DNA from: Acidobacteriota bacterium
Lineage (GTDB): Bacteria; Acidobacteriota; Terriglobia; Terriglobales; Acidobacteriaceae
Direction: 5' to 3'
Length of the DNA stretch: 61,324 nucleotides
Assembly (NCBI GenBank): GCA_003225175.1
Contig: QIBA01000034.1
Coordinates: 131,280-192,603 of the forward strand
Below are positions 53,064-61,324 of this stretch, one piece after another (positions within the stretch are counted from its first letter, which is position 1; the number at the start of each line of letters is the position of its first letter). Under the pieces are notes generated by a model. That model was not told the DNA's origin. It saw only the letters and a program-made list of their open reading frames with translations, and searched no databases. The position numbers and the translations under genes were made by a program.

Positions 53064-54119
53064 TTAACCAATCCGGACACGGTCACGTCGCCGTCGATCC
53101 GCGCGAGCGAACTCCACGATTTCCGCGACCATTTCCGTGTATGATCTGCCGGATTTCTTGGCTGCCATAAAGAATTCAGAGTTGCTGGAAAGCCATGGAT
53201 TCGGATTGGCCTCAATAACGTACACCTCTCCTTTGGACGTGAGCCGCATGTCAATGCGGCCGTAATCACGGAGTTGGAGTGTGTGATAGGTAGCGAGGGC
53301 AGTTTTGGAAAGTCGTTCTATTACATCTTCCTCGAGATCTTCTGCCGGAGCCGACTTTGTGACCTTGTACGCCTCGCTGTCCTTCTCCCACTTCACTTCC
53401 GTTCCGGCAACCTTCGGCATGCCTTCTGGAAGCTTGGAGAGATCAAGCTCGATCAATGGGAGCGCTTCGGCATTCTCGTTTCCGATCACGGCAGCGTAGA
53501 TTTCGCGACCTTCGATGTACTCCTCGATCAACGCAGGTGAGTCGAACTCTTCTTGTATGTAGTGAATCCGCTCCATCAACTCCTTTACGGAATTAACCAC
53601 CGAGTTCTGGTCGATACCAATTGATCCGTCTTCCGATGTTGGCTTCACTATTAGGGGAAAGTTGACATCTTCTGCATGATCAAGGCGCCCGCGATAGCAA
53701 GTAGCGAAATACGGACTCCGGATTTCGTGAAACTTGAAGAGCTTCTTTGCCAGCGATTTGTCCTGAGCCAGATATAGCGCCTGCGGACCTGCTCCGGTGT
53801 ACATGCGCCCGAGCAGATCGAGATACGCAGCGACGTGCATCTCTTTCGTGTCATCTCCGGCGTAAGACTCTGTGAGATTAAAGAATAAATCGGCATCACT
53901 CTTGCCCAGAGCGGAAAGTGTTTTATCCGTACCATCGAGGGCAATGTAACTGGGCTCGTGGCCCAGTTTCTCCAGCGCCTCGAAAATCTCCTCACGATCG
54001 TGCTTCTCGCGACGACGGCGAGTCCGCTTGCGCGATTTGCGTTTCGGCTCGGGCTGTACTTCTGTTTCTTCCTCGCCCCAAGTGTCGTACAGGATCGCTA
54101 TTTTGAGTTTTTCAGCCAT
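53064..54119 (-). CDS. ATP-grasp ligase related to D-alanine-D-alanine ligase
   Basis: 351 residues. N-terminal Rossmann-like domain with a strongly basic insertion (KRKSRKRTRRRREKHD), then LFFNLTESYAGDDTKEMHVA, TGAGPQALYLAQDKSLAKKL, the ATP-grasp segments FPLIVKPTSEDGSIGIDQNS and ALIEEYIEGREIYAAVIGNE, and metal-binding VYVIEANPNPWLSS. This is the Ddl-like fold that forms a peptide or amide bond from two amino-acid-like substrates with ATP. It is unlikely to be the housekeeping Ddl given its divergence and its partner. It follows the zinc metallopeptidase gene by 33 bp on the same strand. Confidence 0.88.
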   Translation of the reverse strand: MAEKLKIAILYDTWGEEETEVQPEPKRKSRKRTRRRREKHDREEIFEALEKLGHEPSYIALDGTDKTLSALGKSDADLFFNLTESYAGDDTKEMHVAAYLDLLGRMYTGAGPQALYLAQDKSLAKKLFKFHEIRSPYFATCYRGRLDHAEDVNFPLIVKPTSEDGSIGIDQNSVVNSVKELMERIHYIQEEFDSPALIEEYIEGREIYAAVIGNENAEALPLIELDLSKLPEGMPKVAGTEVKWEKDSEAYKVTKSAPAEDLEEDVIERLSKTALATYHTLQLRDYGRIDMRLTSKGEVYVIEANPNPWLSSNSEFFMAAKKSGRSYTEMVAEIVEFARADRRRRDRVRIG

Positions 54120-54152
54120 AGAACGATTTGGACGCAGCGAGTGATGGGATCG

Positions 54153-55328
54153 TTACGGGATGGTAGCGTCTTTCGATCTTTGCTTATCGCCGTCGCGATT
54201 TTCGTCCGCGTAGGCTCGGCCCGTTTGCGGATCGCTGATCGCAGTTCCCTGTCTCCTTTCCCCTCGCCTTCTGTCCACAGTTCCCGGTTCCCTGTTTCCT
54301 CTTTTAGTTTTTTCCGCAGTTGGGACAAATTTCCCGCGCGCTACATAATTCATCGCCAATGCCGTGGCGTAAACTGTGATCTCGGTTAGGTATTCTTTTT
54401 CTCTTTGTATTTCTGCCTTCAACTGCAGCTCAGCAACACGATTTTCTATCGATTCGACTAGTTTTTTCACTAATGGACGTTGCACGCCGCTCCAATACGT
54501 GAGCTTCTGAACCAGCGATTGACGATTCTCACGAAGCAAATCTTCGGCCGGCCGTACACCTTTGCGCTTTCGTGGAGAGACATTAAAGATGTCTTCCAAA
54601 TCAGTATCGAGGGCCAAATCTCCGGAAGAAGGCTGTTCGCTCATCGCCCTTTCATAGAACTCAGCGACTGTCGTCTCCATCTCTTCGACGGTGATGTCGG
54701 TGTCGCCTTGCTTACGCACGGGATCCATGTCCGCGACCCGGTGAGCCATACGATCGACGTAGCGCAACTTCTGCATCGCCGGCCAATTCTTATAGCGTTC
54801 ACGCCATCGCGAACGCGGCGTCAGCCAGACAGCAAATGTCTCAGCAAAGTCTTCGTCAGGATGCTTCTGTGCGTACCAACCCTCCATGTGTCGAACAAAA
54901 TTTCGCGAGAAAGGCACGGGACGATACTGCTCACGGTAAGGACGCCGAAACGGGCCAAACAGCTCTTTCCACTCCGGCGTTTTGTATAACGCATAGGCGT
55001 AATTGATCGCGTGCCCAGCCTCATGGCGCAGGTACATCATGATCTGCCGCGAGTCTTCCAGATCGTTCATCTCCTTTTCGAGACGCGACAGCTTGGGATC
55101 GGCCAGGTAAAAGGGAATGCCGATGACCGGCTCTCCCGACGGACATCCCCACTCGTCCGTCAGATAGCAGAGCGGCCGGAATTTCTTGAGCCCTTTAGCC
55201 TCCAGCTCTTGATAGAGCTGGTTCACGAAACGCTCCAATGGAGATCCCTCCAGCTTCAGCCCAAGCTCACGGATGGGCTTGCCCAGAATCTCCTGCACTT
55301 CCGGCGGCGCTTTTTCAAATACTGGCAC
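54153..55328 (-). CDS. Putative zinc metallopeptidase (HExxH) paired with an ATP-grasp ligase
   Basis: 391 residues, no signal peptide. Zinc site: His102-Glu103-x2-His106 in YLRHEAGHAINYAYAL, third ligand probably Glu163 in HPDEDFAETFAVWLTPRSRW. N-terminus contains FRPLCYLTDEWGCPSGEPVI, IGIPFYLADPKLS. The central part is helical; the last 55 residues are low-complexity and charged (KTKRGNREPGTVDRRRGERR) and look like read-through into repeat-like DNA. It starts the two-gene run with the Ddl-like ligase, suggesting that one enzyme makes and the other cleaves or trims a related peptide bond. Confidence 0.82.
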   Translation of the reverse strand: MPVFEKAPPEVQEILGKPIRELGLKLEGSPLERFVNQLYQELEAKGLKKFRPLCYLTDEWGCPSGEPVIGIPFYLADPKLSRLEKEMNDLEDSRQIMMYLRHEAGHAINYAYALYKTPEWKELFGPFRRPYREQYRPVPFSRNFVRHMEGWYAQKHPDEDFAETFAVWLTPRSRWRERYKNWPAMQKLRYVDRMAHRVADMDPVRKQGDTDITVEEMETTVAEFYERAMSEQPSSGDLALDTDLEDIFNVSPRKRKGVRPAEDLLRENRQSLVQKLTYWSGVQRPLVKKLVESIENRVAELQLKAEIQREKEYLTEITVYATALAMNYVARGKFVPTAEKTKRGNREPGTVDRRRGERRQGTAISDPQTGRAYADENRDGDKQRSKDATIP

Positions 55329-55504
55329 GGTGGTCTAGCGTGCAGGTTAGCACGTCAATTCAACTCGATGCTCGATCGAGTGTAAGAACCTTGATTCGCG
55401 ATAGATCTCGCGCTGGCCGCAACCTGCCGTTTTACTTGTTTGGATTTGATCTTATGGATGGACTAGCCGAGTGTAACTGAACGACTGACTCAGGGCCTTT
55501 GTTC

Positions 55505-56587
55505 CTATTTTAAGAATTCGCTCATTGGACTCGCAGTCGACGCAGCTCCGACGTTGCCGTCGATTCCGAGATAATTGGCAATTGCCTTCAGAAGGTTTTC
55601 GTGTTGATAGAACGTGGAGCTCTGAACATTTTTTACGTTGGGACCGACCATCACCATAGCTACTCGACCACCGCCATATGTTCCATCTGATTCTTCCGCT
55701 TCATCGAATACTACGATCAGCAGTCCTCCACTTTGGAACTGAGAGCTCGAAAGCAAGGGACCGATGTTCTGCTGCAGCCAACCATCCGCTGTCGCGAGGC
55801 TGCCGTTATGCGCATCGTCGTTCATGTTAGGAATCACGAACGAGAAGTCAGGCAGCTTTCCTGTACCCAAGTCTGCTTGGAACTGGGAGAAGGCAACCAG
55901 GTTCTGCTGCTGTGGGCAGTTGCAGCGCACATCAGAGAAATAAGAGAAAGGATTGTGGTGCTCGGAGTACGCACCCGAATCTGATCCGGTGTAGCCGGCG
56001 TAGGGTAGATCCTCGGCATACGACTTCCACGTCTTGCCCGCAGCTATCAAGTGCCGCACCAAGTTGTCATCGCTAACGGTACCGGTGAAGCCATCATCGT
56101 TGTTGGTGAGATTCCTAAGCTCTTGTCCCGTGGTCAGCATGAAGTAGTTGCCGATGGACGGATGAACTACGGCGTAATACTGCGTCGCCAATCCATATTG
56201 CTGCGCCAAGCCATTGAGATAGGGCATCGCGGAATTGCCGATCACGCTTGAGAAACCATGGTTCTCCTCAAGCACCAAAACCACTGGGCCGTGCACTGGT
56301 GCGGGCGTCGGCGTCGGTGTTGGCGTAGGCGTGGGAGTAGGTGTTGGCGTTGGCGTCGGTGTGGGTGTTGGCGTTGGCGTCGGTATTGGGATAGGAGTGG
56401 GCGTCGGCGTTGGGGCAGGCGATCCCGGCGTCGATGTCTGGCTGGGAGTGGCAGAGGTGGAGGTGGCAGGCGTTTGGGCTCCAGTCCCTCCGCAGCCGGC
56501 GATTAACGTCACGATCAGTGCGGACAACGCAAACAAGGACGCGCCGCGACTATAGGATTTCTTGCCTGCCAAGAAGGAACAACGCAT
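55505..56587 (-). CDS. Phosphoesterase-family lipoprotein with long Pro-Thr linker
   Basis: About 360 residues. Lipobox VTLIAGC; linker of about 45 residues of Thr-Pro pairs (DNA 56292-56425); then a phosphoesterase domain beginning [20 protein letters not shown], with [80 protein letters not shown]. Residues of the alkaline-phosphatase-like metal site (Glu-Asn near the start, Asp-Glu in FDEAEE, His in YQHENLL) are present. Surface-exposed acid phosphatase or phospholipase activity is likely. CAGGAG precedes the ATG at 56587. Confidence 0.87.
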   Translation of the reverse strand: MRCSFLAGKKSYSRGASLFALSALIVTLIAGCGGTGAQTPATSTSATPSQTSTPGSPAPTPTPTPIPIPTPTPTPTPTPTPTPTPTPTPTPTPTPAPVHGPVVLVLEENHGFSSVIGNSAMPYLNGLAQQYGLATQYYAVVHPSIGNYFMLTTGQELRNLTNNDDGFTGTVSDDNLVRHLIAAGKTWKSYAEDLPYAGYTGSDSGAYSEHHNPFSYFSDVRCNCPQQQNLVAFSQFQADLGTGKLPDFSFVIPNMNDDAHNGSLATADGWLQQNIGPLLSSSQFQSGGLLIVVFDEAEESDGTYGGGRVAMVMVGPNVKNVQSSTFYQHENLLKAIANYLGIDGNVGAASTASPMSEFLK

Positions 56588-56779
56588 GATGACTCCTGCC
56601 GGGATTACCGGACTAGAAGGCAATCTAGGGAGGCATCTACTCTGGATGTATAGAGCGTGAGACTTAGGTCGTTCTTAGGATTCGTCGTAAGGGAGCAGGC
56701 TTCGCCCTTAGACACGTCGGCAGCAAATTGCGTCAGAAGCTGTTTTGTTCAGGCTGTGGAGGAGCAAATTGACAAATCC

Positions 56780-57427
56780 TCAGCCGGGAAAGTGGAAATG
56801 AACATCCTGGCGCGAAGCAACGGGTCGGCCGAGGATCGTTGCCGGCGTGAACCGCCAATTCTCGAGAACAGCGAGCACTTTCTCGTCGATCCCATAACCG
56901 ATCGACTGCAGAATTTTCTTGCTGGTGATATTTCCCGCATCGTCAATCGTAACTTCCACGATCACGTCGCCACTCACACCGGGAGGAAGTTCCGAAGCCT
57001 GCACATGCGGATCTGGGAAGCTTAACGGGAAAGCAGGACGCGCACTCCAGCCTAGCAACGATCCCCTGATTGCCTCTCCGTTGGGAGATCCCATGGAGGG
57101 AGCCTGCACCTTGGCGTCGGTAGGATGTTCGTCGCTCTGATGCGGAGCCGCAGGCCGGCGCTTGAACGACCGCTTGCGCGCCACTGCGTACTTCAGGCTG
57201 TTCGATTCCTCATTAACTGGAAGACGAAGAGATGAATCGGTTGGCAAATAAACCACGCCGAGGGAGCTGCCGTTGTCACCAGCCATAATCGAAACCCGCT
57301 GGATCAGCATAGGTTCCGGCTGCCAGCAGAGCCAGGCCAGAACTGCAACGTGCACCGCGAGGGAAAAGGTCAAAGCCCGAGACGGGATCCCGGCTCCGAC
57401 CTCGCGGGTTTGCGACTTACTAAACAT
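56780..57427 (-). CDS. TonB-family energy-transducing protein
   Basis: 215 residues. One N-terminal helix (LTFSLAVHVAVLAWLCW), a polar linker, and a C-terminal TonB domain: GVSGDVIVEVTIDDAGNITS, KKILQSIGYGIDEKVLAVLE, NWRFTPATILGRPVASRQDV. It should couple the proton motive force to outer-membrane receptors; several TonB-domain proteins are normal in this phylum and the partner receptor is not in the window. The linker lacks the long Pro-Lys repeat of classical TonB. Confidence 0.85.
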   Translation of the reverse strand: MFSKSQTREVGAGIPSRALTFSLAVHVAVLAWLCWQPEPMLIQRVSIMAGDNGSSLGVVYLPTDSSLRLPVNEESNSLKYAVARKRSFKRRPAAPHQSDEHPTDAKVQAPSMGSPNGEAIRGSLLGWSARPAFPLSFPDPHVQASELPPGVSGDVIVEVTIDDAGNITSKKILQSIGYGIDEKVLAVLENWRFTPATILGRPVASRQDVHFHFPG

Positions 57428-57540
57428 CGAGCGCTCGCCTGACCCGGCGGACCACCAAGCCGTTGCTCTCGACCATATTATCCAACCTGTGCAACCGACT
57501 CGAACCAGTGAGCTTGAGTCTGCGAAAACCCTCCGAGCCG

Positions 57541-57670
57541 AAATTCACTGCTAACAGCGAAAATAACAGCGAATATTTTCTTCCTTTTCTTCAAAACCCG
57601 CATGAACACTGCACGAATCGCATATTTCGAGCAAAAGAACAGTGAATAACAGTGAATTAGCAGTGAATTG
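57541..57670. repeat. Dispersed repeat, copy 2 (TTCACTG/CAGTGAAT family)
   Basis: Contains CTAACAGCGAAAATAACAGC, AAACCCGCATGAACACTG and AACAGTGAATAACAGTGAAT. Reverse-complement related to 7751-7905, with the same blocks in the same order but diverged spacers. Confidence 0.75.
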
Positions 57671-57812
57671 TGTTTTGCCCCAAAGTCCTTGATTCTAAGG
57701 TCCGCCCTTAGAAAGCAAGATTGGAAAATGACGCTGGCCAGCTACGCCGCGATCCGTAATCTTCCACGGCCACTGACAAGTTAGATAACTGGATAGGCGA
57801 TTTGTGAGCAAG

Positions 57813-57838
57813 AAAAAAGGGCCGCCCGAAGGCAGCCC
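57813..57838 (-). terminator. Rho-independent terminator of the outer-membrane protein gene
   Basis: On the minus strand GGGCTGCC-TTCG-GGCGGCCC followed by six T residues; 8-bp stem with one G-T pair and a stable UUCG tetraloop, 23 bp after the stop of the gene at 57861-59162. Confidence 0.9.
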
Positions 57839-57860
57839 ATCCTAAGCTAAGGAGCCAACT

Positions 57861-59162
57861 TTAGAACCGGTACGAAACCCCCACCAACGGTATCCATTTA
57901 GCGCGAAGACCGGCATCGTCCAGCTTGAATAGCGCGCTGGCGGTAAACAACAGACCCTTCCACGGATTCACCTTAACGCCGAAGCCGGCATTATCGATTG
58001 CATACGAAGAAGTGATCTGGTTGCCGCTCGAATCGGTTACTAGGATCGTCGGAAACGTTCCCTGACCGGGGACATTGACAGTCGACTGAATCAACCGCGG
58101 ACCATTAATCACGTACTGCCCAACGAACTCGCCCACTAGCGTAAACCGAGGCACAACCTTGAAGTCGGCCCCGCCGGAATACAGGAAGCTCGAAGGCAGA
58201 TTCAGATGGTTTCCATTCTTGTCGGTATACAAGCTCGAGGCGGAGTTCCACTGATATCCAATGTTGACGTTTGGAGTGAATCGTTTCCCGCGATGGGAAA
58301 TGATTGCGTAAGGCTTCACGCCGTAAGCTCCCGTCCCGAGATAGTTCGTCTCATCTCCGCTGTTCACGCGGAACTCCGTGCCGGCCGCCATGCTGAATCC
58401 ATTTTCTTTCTTGAAGACGTTGCCTTTCAGACCTAGCACGATGTCTCCCGGACCGCTCTTCGAGCCAGGCAAATTGATCGTGCCAAGAGAGAAGCTCGAC
58501 AGTGGCTTACCGGTAGTGTCCACGTTGAACTGCTGAGCCGTCGAAACCAGCGACAGGTTGACGCTGGAGAACGGCACAACCAATGTGAGATCCAGCCTGT
58601 CGGTGATGCCGAAAGCACCAACGGCAGTGTACTGATCCACATTGAAGTTAATGTGGTTTACGCCGACAACATACGACGTTCCAACACTGGGATAATTCAC
58701 CTGGTTCACGGTAGAGAGATCTTTGAAGCGCACTCCATCGATGCTGCCAAACCCGAACCTCTGATAGCTAAACGCCGCGTAAAACCGGTGTTTCCCCAGA
58801 GTTTCGCCCCGCTGCGTGAGGATCGTTCCCAGACTCTCCGAGCTGAACGTGGGAATACCGTTGATGAAGGTAATTCCCGTTCCGGAAACAGCAGTCGCGA
58901 CCGGCAAGCTGCTCAACTGCGTCGCCAACGTAGCCGACAAGACGACCGGATTAAAGCTCTGACCCTGAGCCGCCGTAGTGTTGTTGACCGTAATGTTAGC
59001 CGGCGCCCGGAATCCCGTAGCGAGTTCGCAAGCCAAATTGGTATTGTTCGCCGGATTGTACCCCGGGCAAGGGGCGACCGAACTTGCGGTTTGCGCAACC
59101 GCGACAGCCCCCGCCAGGCAAACAAGAGCACTAAGCAAAACAGCGCGATTTCGCTTCGACAT
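57861..59162 (-). CDS. Outer-membrane beta-barrel protein, transporter-like
   Basis: 433 residues. Signal peptide VLLSALVCLAGAVAVAQT, then a short plug-like region and about 12 amphipathic beta strands (HRFYAAFSYQRFGFGSIDGV, DRLDLTLVVPFSSVNLSLVS, GPGDIVLGLKGNVFKKENGF, GKRFTPNVNIGYQWNSASSL) ending in the barrel signature WIPLVGVSYRF with a terminal Phe. It resembles the MetA-pathway phenol-degradation-type or generic outer-membrane transporter barrels; substrate unknown. GAGGGA precedes the ATG at 59162. Same strand as the MBG-repeat gene upstream. Confidence 0.85.
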   Translation of the reverse strand: MSKRNRAVLLSALVCLAGAVAVAQTASSVAPCPGYNPANNTNLACELATGFRAPANITVNNTTAAQGQSFNPVVLSATLATQLSSLPVATAVSGTGITFINGIPTFSSESLGTILTQRGETLGKHRFYAAFSYQRFGFGSIDGVRFKDLSTVNQVNYPSVGTSYVVGVNHINFNVDQYTAVGAFGITDRLDLTLVVPFSSVNLSLVSTAQQFNVDTTGKPLSSFSLGTINLPGSKSGPGDIVLGLKGNVFKKENGFSMAAGTEFRVNSGDETNYLGTGAYGVKPYAIISHRGKRFTPNVNIGYQWNSASSLYTDKNGNHLNLPSSFLYSGGADFKVVPRFTLVGEFVGQYVINGPRLIQSTVNVPGQGTFPTILVTDSSGNQITSSYAIDNAGFGVKVNPWKGLLFTASALFKLDDAGLRAKWIPLVGVSYRF

Positions 59163-59227
59163 TTGAGAATCCCTCCAACATCCGGAAGCCGATGCTTCCG
59201 ACTTCTGCAATACGTTTACGGTGACCA

Positions 59228-61324
59228 TCAGAACGTAACCTTTATGGGAATGCTCGCCAGAGCGGTAACAGTTCCGTTTTGGTCCACAGCCGTAGCTTGA
59301 GCCGTGTAACTGCCCGGAGGAGTTGCCGTGCTGTTGCCGGAACCCGGCTGCAATGGAATCGGATTGTTGAATCCACCACCGCCGCATCCCACGGAGGCGA
59401 CGACCAGCGCGAGAAGGATGGTGAGTCCAAGCAGCACCAGAGCCCGCCGCTTCAGCAATTGCTTACGAGTTGAGGCAGGAATCGCCAGCGGCAGGAAGAA
59501 CACCGCCGGCAAGACCAGTCCGAAGGTGTTGAGCATGCGCAGCATCGCCTGCGACGGAGCCGGCTGTGCGGCGCCGAAAACGTTGGTTGCAGGCTGCAGG
59601 GTCAGCGTTGGTCCATTCAGCGTTGCGCCGCAGCTCGTGTTCGCGACCGTAGCTCCGAAATCCGAGACAATGCTGCACTTCGGAGACGAGTACGTGGTCC
59701 CACTGGGGATGACAATCGTCAGCGTCTGGGCAGCAATCGCCGCTCCGGGAGCGATAGTCAAGGTTGCCCCGATGGTCACACCAGCTGCAACCTGCGCGGT
59801 CGTGTTCGTGAAGTTTAGGTCTTCACGGTTGTAGACCGCCGTGATGGAGTGCGCTTGACCTGCGGTCAACTGGCCCACCGAAGTGGTGAATGCGGCTGTA
59901 CCATTCGTGGCGAGGTTCACTTTGGAAGATTGACCGCCATCACCCGCAGCGAGCGGAGTGCCGTTGTCCATGAAGGTCACGGAACCGCCCGGCGTGCCTA
60001 CTCCGGAAGTCGATACCACCGTCGCGACAAACGTGAACTTCGCTGCATTTCCGGTCCCCTGGTTGGAGGGAGCGATCACCGCACTCTTCGTGGTTGCGGT
60101 GGTAACCGTCAAATTTCCAGCGACGAAATTCGGGAAATCGTAGTTGCTGGCCGAGAGCGCGCCCTGCGTACAATTAATCGAATAAGGACCTCCCAGCACC
60201 GAACTCAACGCACCTGCAGTGGTCGTGCAGGCCGCCGAACCGGTTACTCCGCTGGTGCCGAGATTCTCGCCATTGACGAACCCACTGGCAGTTCCAGTGA
60301 ACTTGGGATCCACAGCCCCGAACGGCCGCGATTTCGGATCCGCGGTCACAGTCAGATGCGCCGGCGTGATCATCAGAGCTCCGAGCGCGAAGTTCGCGGC
60401 TGGGAAATCATAGTTGCCCGCCGAGAGCGTGCCCTGCGTACAGGTAATTGAGTAGCTTCCTATAACGGGACTCAGAGCGTTGGCCGTTGTAGTGCAACTT
60501 GCCTGTCCCGCGACACCGCTGGTGCCGAGGTTCTCGCCATTTACAAAACCAGCAATCGTCGCCGTCAAGTTCGGATTGGCAGCGCCGTAAAGACGTGTCT
60601 GCTGGTCCGCGGTCACAGACAAGTGAGTCGGCGTAACCTTCAGCCGTCCGTTAACAAAGTTCCCAGTCTGGAAATCGTAATTCGGAGCCGTAAGAGTGCC
60701 TGCGTCAACCACAGTGATTGTGTATGGACTGCCGGCAACGGTGCTAATTGCGCTCGCCTGCGTCTGCAAGGTCGGGCTTCCAGCAACGTTCGCAGTGACC
60801 GGAGTTTCGTTGTTCTTAAACCCCGACAGCGTGAACATCTCGGAGGGATTAACCGATCCGTAGAGACGCGTAGCATCCACGGCTGTCACAGTCAGGTGTG
60901 CCCGGTTGATCGTCAGCGTACTCGGGTTATTCGTTACTGAGTAGTTGCCAAGCCGATTGTCCGGATCGTTCAACGTCCCAGTAATTGCAACGCTTCCAAT
61001 TCCAGTCGTAGCTACCGCCGTTGATGAGAAGCTGGCCGTAATGTTGTCGCCGGTGGCCGCCACAACTCCAACCAAGGTTCCGTCGAATGCGGGATTCGAG
61101 TCGCCGTAAAGGCGGGTCTTGTCATTTGCTGTGACTGTCAACGGCGCTCTTGTAAGTGTGAGATTCCCGGTTGCGAAGTTTGCGCTTGGGAAGTCGTAGT
61201 TGCTCGCGGCCAAACTACCGTTGGCGCAAGAGATGCTGTACGGACCACCAGCGACCGTACTCGAGATAACTGCCGTAACGGTGCAGTTCGCCAGACCAGT
61301 TACTCCGCGGCTGGCCAGGTTCTC
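59228..61324 (-). CDS. C-terminal part of a large MBG-domain surface protein (partial)
   Basis: 698 residues visible; the frame is open to the right edge, so the N-terminus lies outside. It has at least four to five MBG repeats of about 75-85 residues, each starting with LTVTA(D/N)..(T/S)R.(Y/F)G and ending ASNYDF...; recurring GFVNGENLGTSGV. Then an Ig-like module (TPGGSVTFMDNGTPLAAGDG), a region with two Cys residues, a hydrophobic helix (LVLLGLTILLALVVASVG) with a Cys-Gly-rich tail, and a last beta segment ending IPIKVTF. Expected to be an extracellular adhesin or stalk. It is 65 bp upstream of the outer-membrane barrel gene. Confidence 0.88.
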   Translation of the reverse strand, partial: ENLASRGVTGLANCTVTAVISSTVAGGPYSISCANGSLAASNYDFPSANFATGNLTLTRAPLTVTANDKTRLYGDSNPAFDGTLVGVVAATGDNITASFSSTAVATTGIGSVAITGTLNDPDNRLGNYSVTNNPSTLTINRAHLTVTAVDATRLYGSVNPSEMFTLSGFKNNETPVTANVAGSPTLQTQASAISTVAGSPYTITVVDAGTLTAPNYDFQTGNFVNGRLKVTPTHLSVTADQQTRLYGAANPNLTATIAGFVNGENLGTSGVAGQASCTTTANALSPVIGSYSITCTQGTLSAGNYDFPAANFALGALMITPAHLTVTADPKSRPFGAVDPKFTGTASGFVNGENLGTSGVTGSAACTTTAGALSSVLGGPYSINCTQGALSASNYDFPNFVAGNLTVTTATTKSAVIAPSNQGTGNAAKFTFVATVVSTSGVGTPGGSVTFMDNGTPLAAGDGGQSSKVNLATNGTAAFTTSVGQLTAGQAHSITAVYNREDLNFTNTTAQVAAGVTIGATLTIAPGAAIAAQTLTIVIPSGTTYSSPKCSIVSDFGATVANTSCGATLNGPTLTLQPATNVFGAAQPAPSQAMLRMLNTFGLVLPAVFFLPLAIPASTRKQLLKRRALVLLGLTILLALVVASVGCGGGGFNNPIPLQPGSGNSTATPPGSYTAQATAVDQNGTVTALASIPIKVTF

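Noticed and set aside
56235-56555. Plus-strand Gly-Val repeat frame
   Set aside because: Antisense of the Thr-Pro linker of the phosphoesterase lipoprotein.
59600-61324. Possible CRISPR-like or tandem DNA repeat
   Set aside because: The periodicity is that of MBG protein repeats of about 75-85 codons, not short spaced repeats.

Overview
The window looks like chromosomal DNA from a soil-type Acidobacteriota, most likely class Terriglobia. This rests on gene content and style: DUF2934, DUF4097, DUF3106, MBG-repeat surface proteins, Ig-containing phosphoesterases, a carboxypeptidase-regulatory-like protein next to ccmF/ccmH, moderate GC, frequent GTG/TTG starts with clear GGAGG sites, and many short non-coding repeat families. 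No taxonomic marker gene is present, so this is inference. There is no prophage, plasmid backbone, transposase or CRISPR array. One tRNA (tRNA-Val, CAC anticodon) lies at 7227-7301.

Layout. 1-4.1 kb: start of a lipoprotein, a TolC-family protein, a decayed and an intact beta-propeller gene, and proline dehydrogenase. 4.2-7.0 kb: an ECF sigma factor / zinc-finger anti-sigma / DUF3106 operon and 3-methyladenine glycosylase I. 7.2-8.0 kb: tRNA-Val followed by a Rieske-like remnant and a dispersed repeat. 8-18 kb: DUF4097 protein, GH31 glycosidase, alpha/beta hydrolase, VOC protein, a scrambled hemerythrin pseudogene, NIPSNAP protein, an unrecognised 496-residue protein and an O-methyltransferase. 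18.6-22.3 kb: three small PilZ-like proteins, a frameshifted sugar-binding-protein gene and a DinB-fold protein. 22.5-32.7 kb: secreted or envelope functions (a lipoprotein with a six-hairpin glycosidase-like domain, a fibronectin-like protein, a patatin with membrane helices, GH27 alpha-galactosidase, LpxB, an M1-like protein with a degenerate zinc site). 32.7-35.2 kb: cytochrome bd oxidase. 35.6-39 kb: Sel1-repeat protein, LytTR regulator, CBS protein and a receiver protein. 39.2-45.5 kb: the imuA-imuB-dnaE2 mutasome cassette. 45.7-50.6 kb: DUF2934, a receiver protein, then a cytochrome c maturation cluster (ccmF, ccmH, a small CcmI-like protein). 50.9-61.3 kb: two phosphoesterase lipoproteins, an ATP-grasp ligase / zinc metallopeptidase pair, TonB, an outer-membrane protein and the C-terminal part of a large MBG-repeat surface protein that runs off the window.

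How the parts fit. The region mixes housekeeping envelope genes (lpxB, cydAB, ccm, TonB, TolC) with scavenging of plant or microbial polymers (GH31, GH27, six-hairpin protein, phosphoesterases) and stress or repair (tag, imuA-imuB-dnaE2, proline dehydrogenase). At least four genes are decaying or rearranged: the beta-propeller, Rieske, hemerythrin and sugar-binding-protein genes. Short palindromic elements sit between genes, and one sits inside dnaE2, where it is translated in frame. The best candidates for new biology are the element inside dnaE2, the scrambled hemerythrin locus, the ATP-grasp/metallopeptidase pair, the hairpin that hides the ribosome binding site at 22522-22556, and the direct repeat over the imuA promoter.
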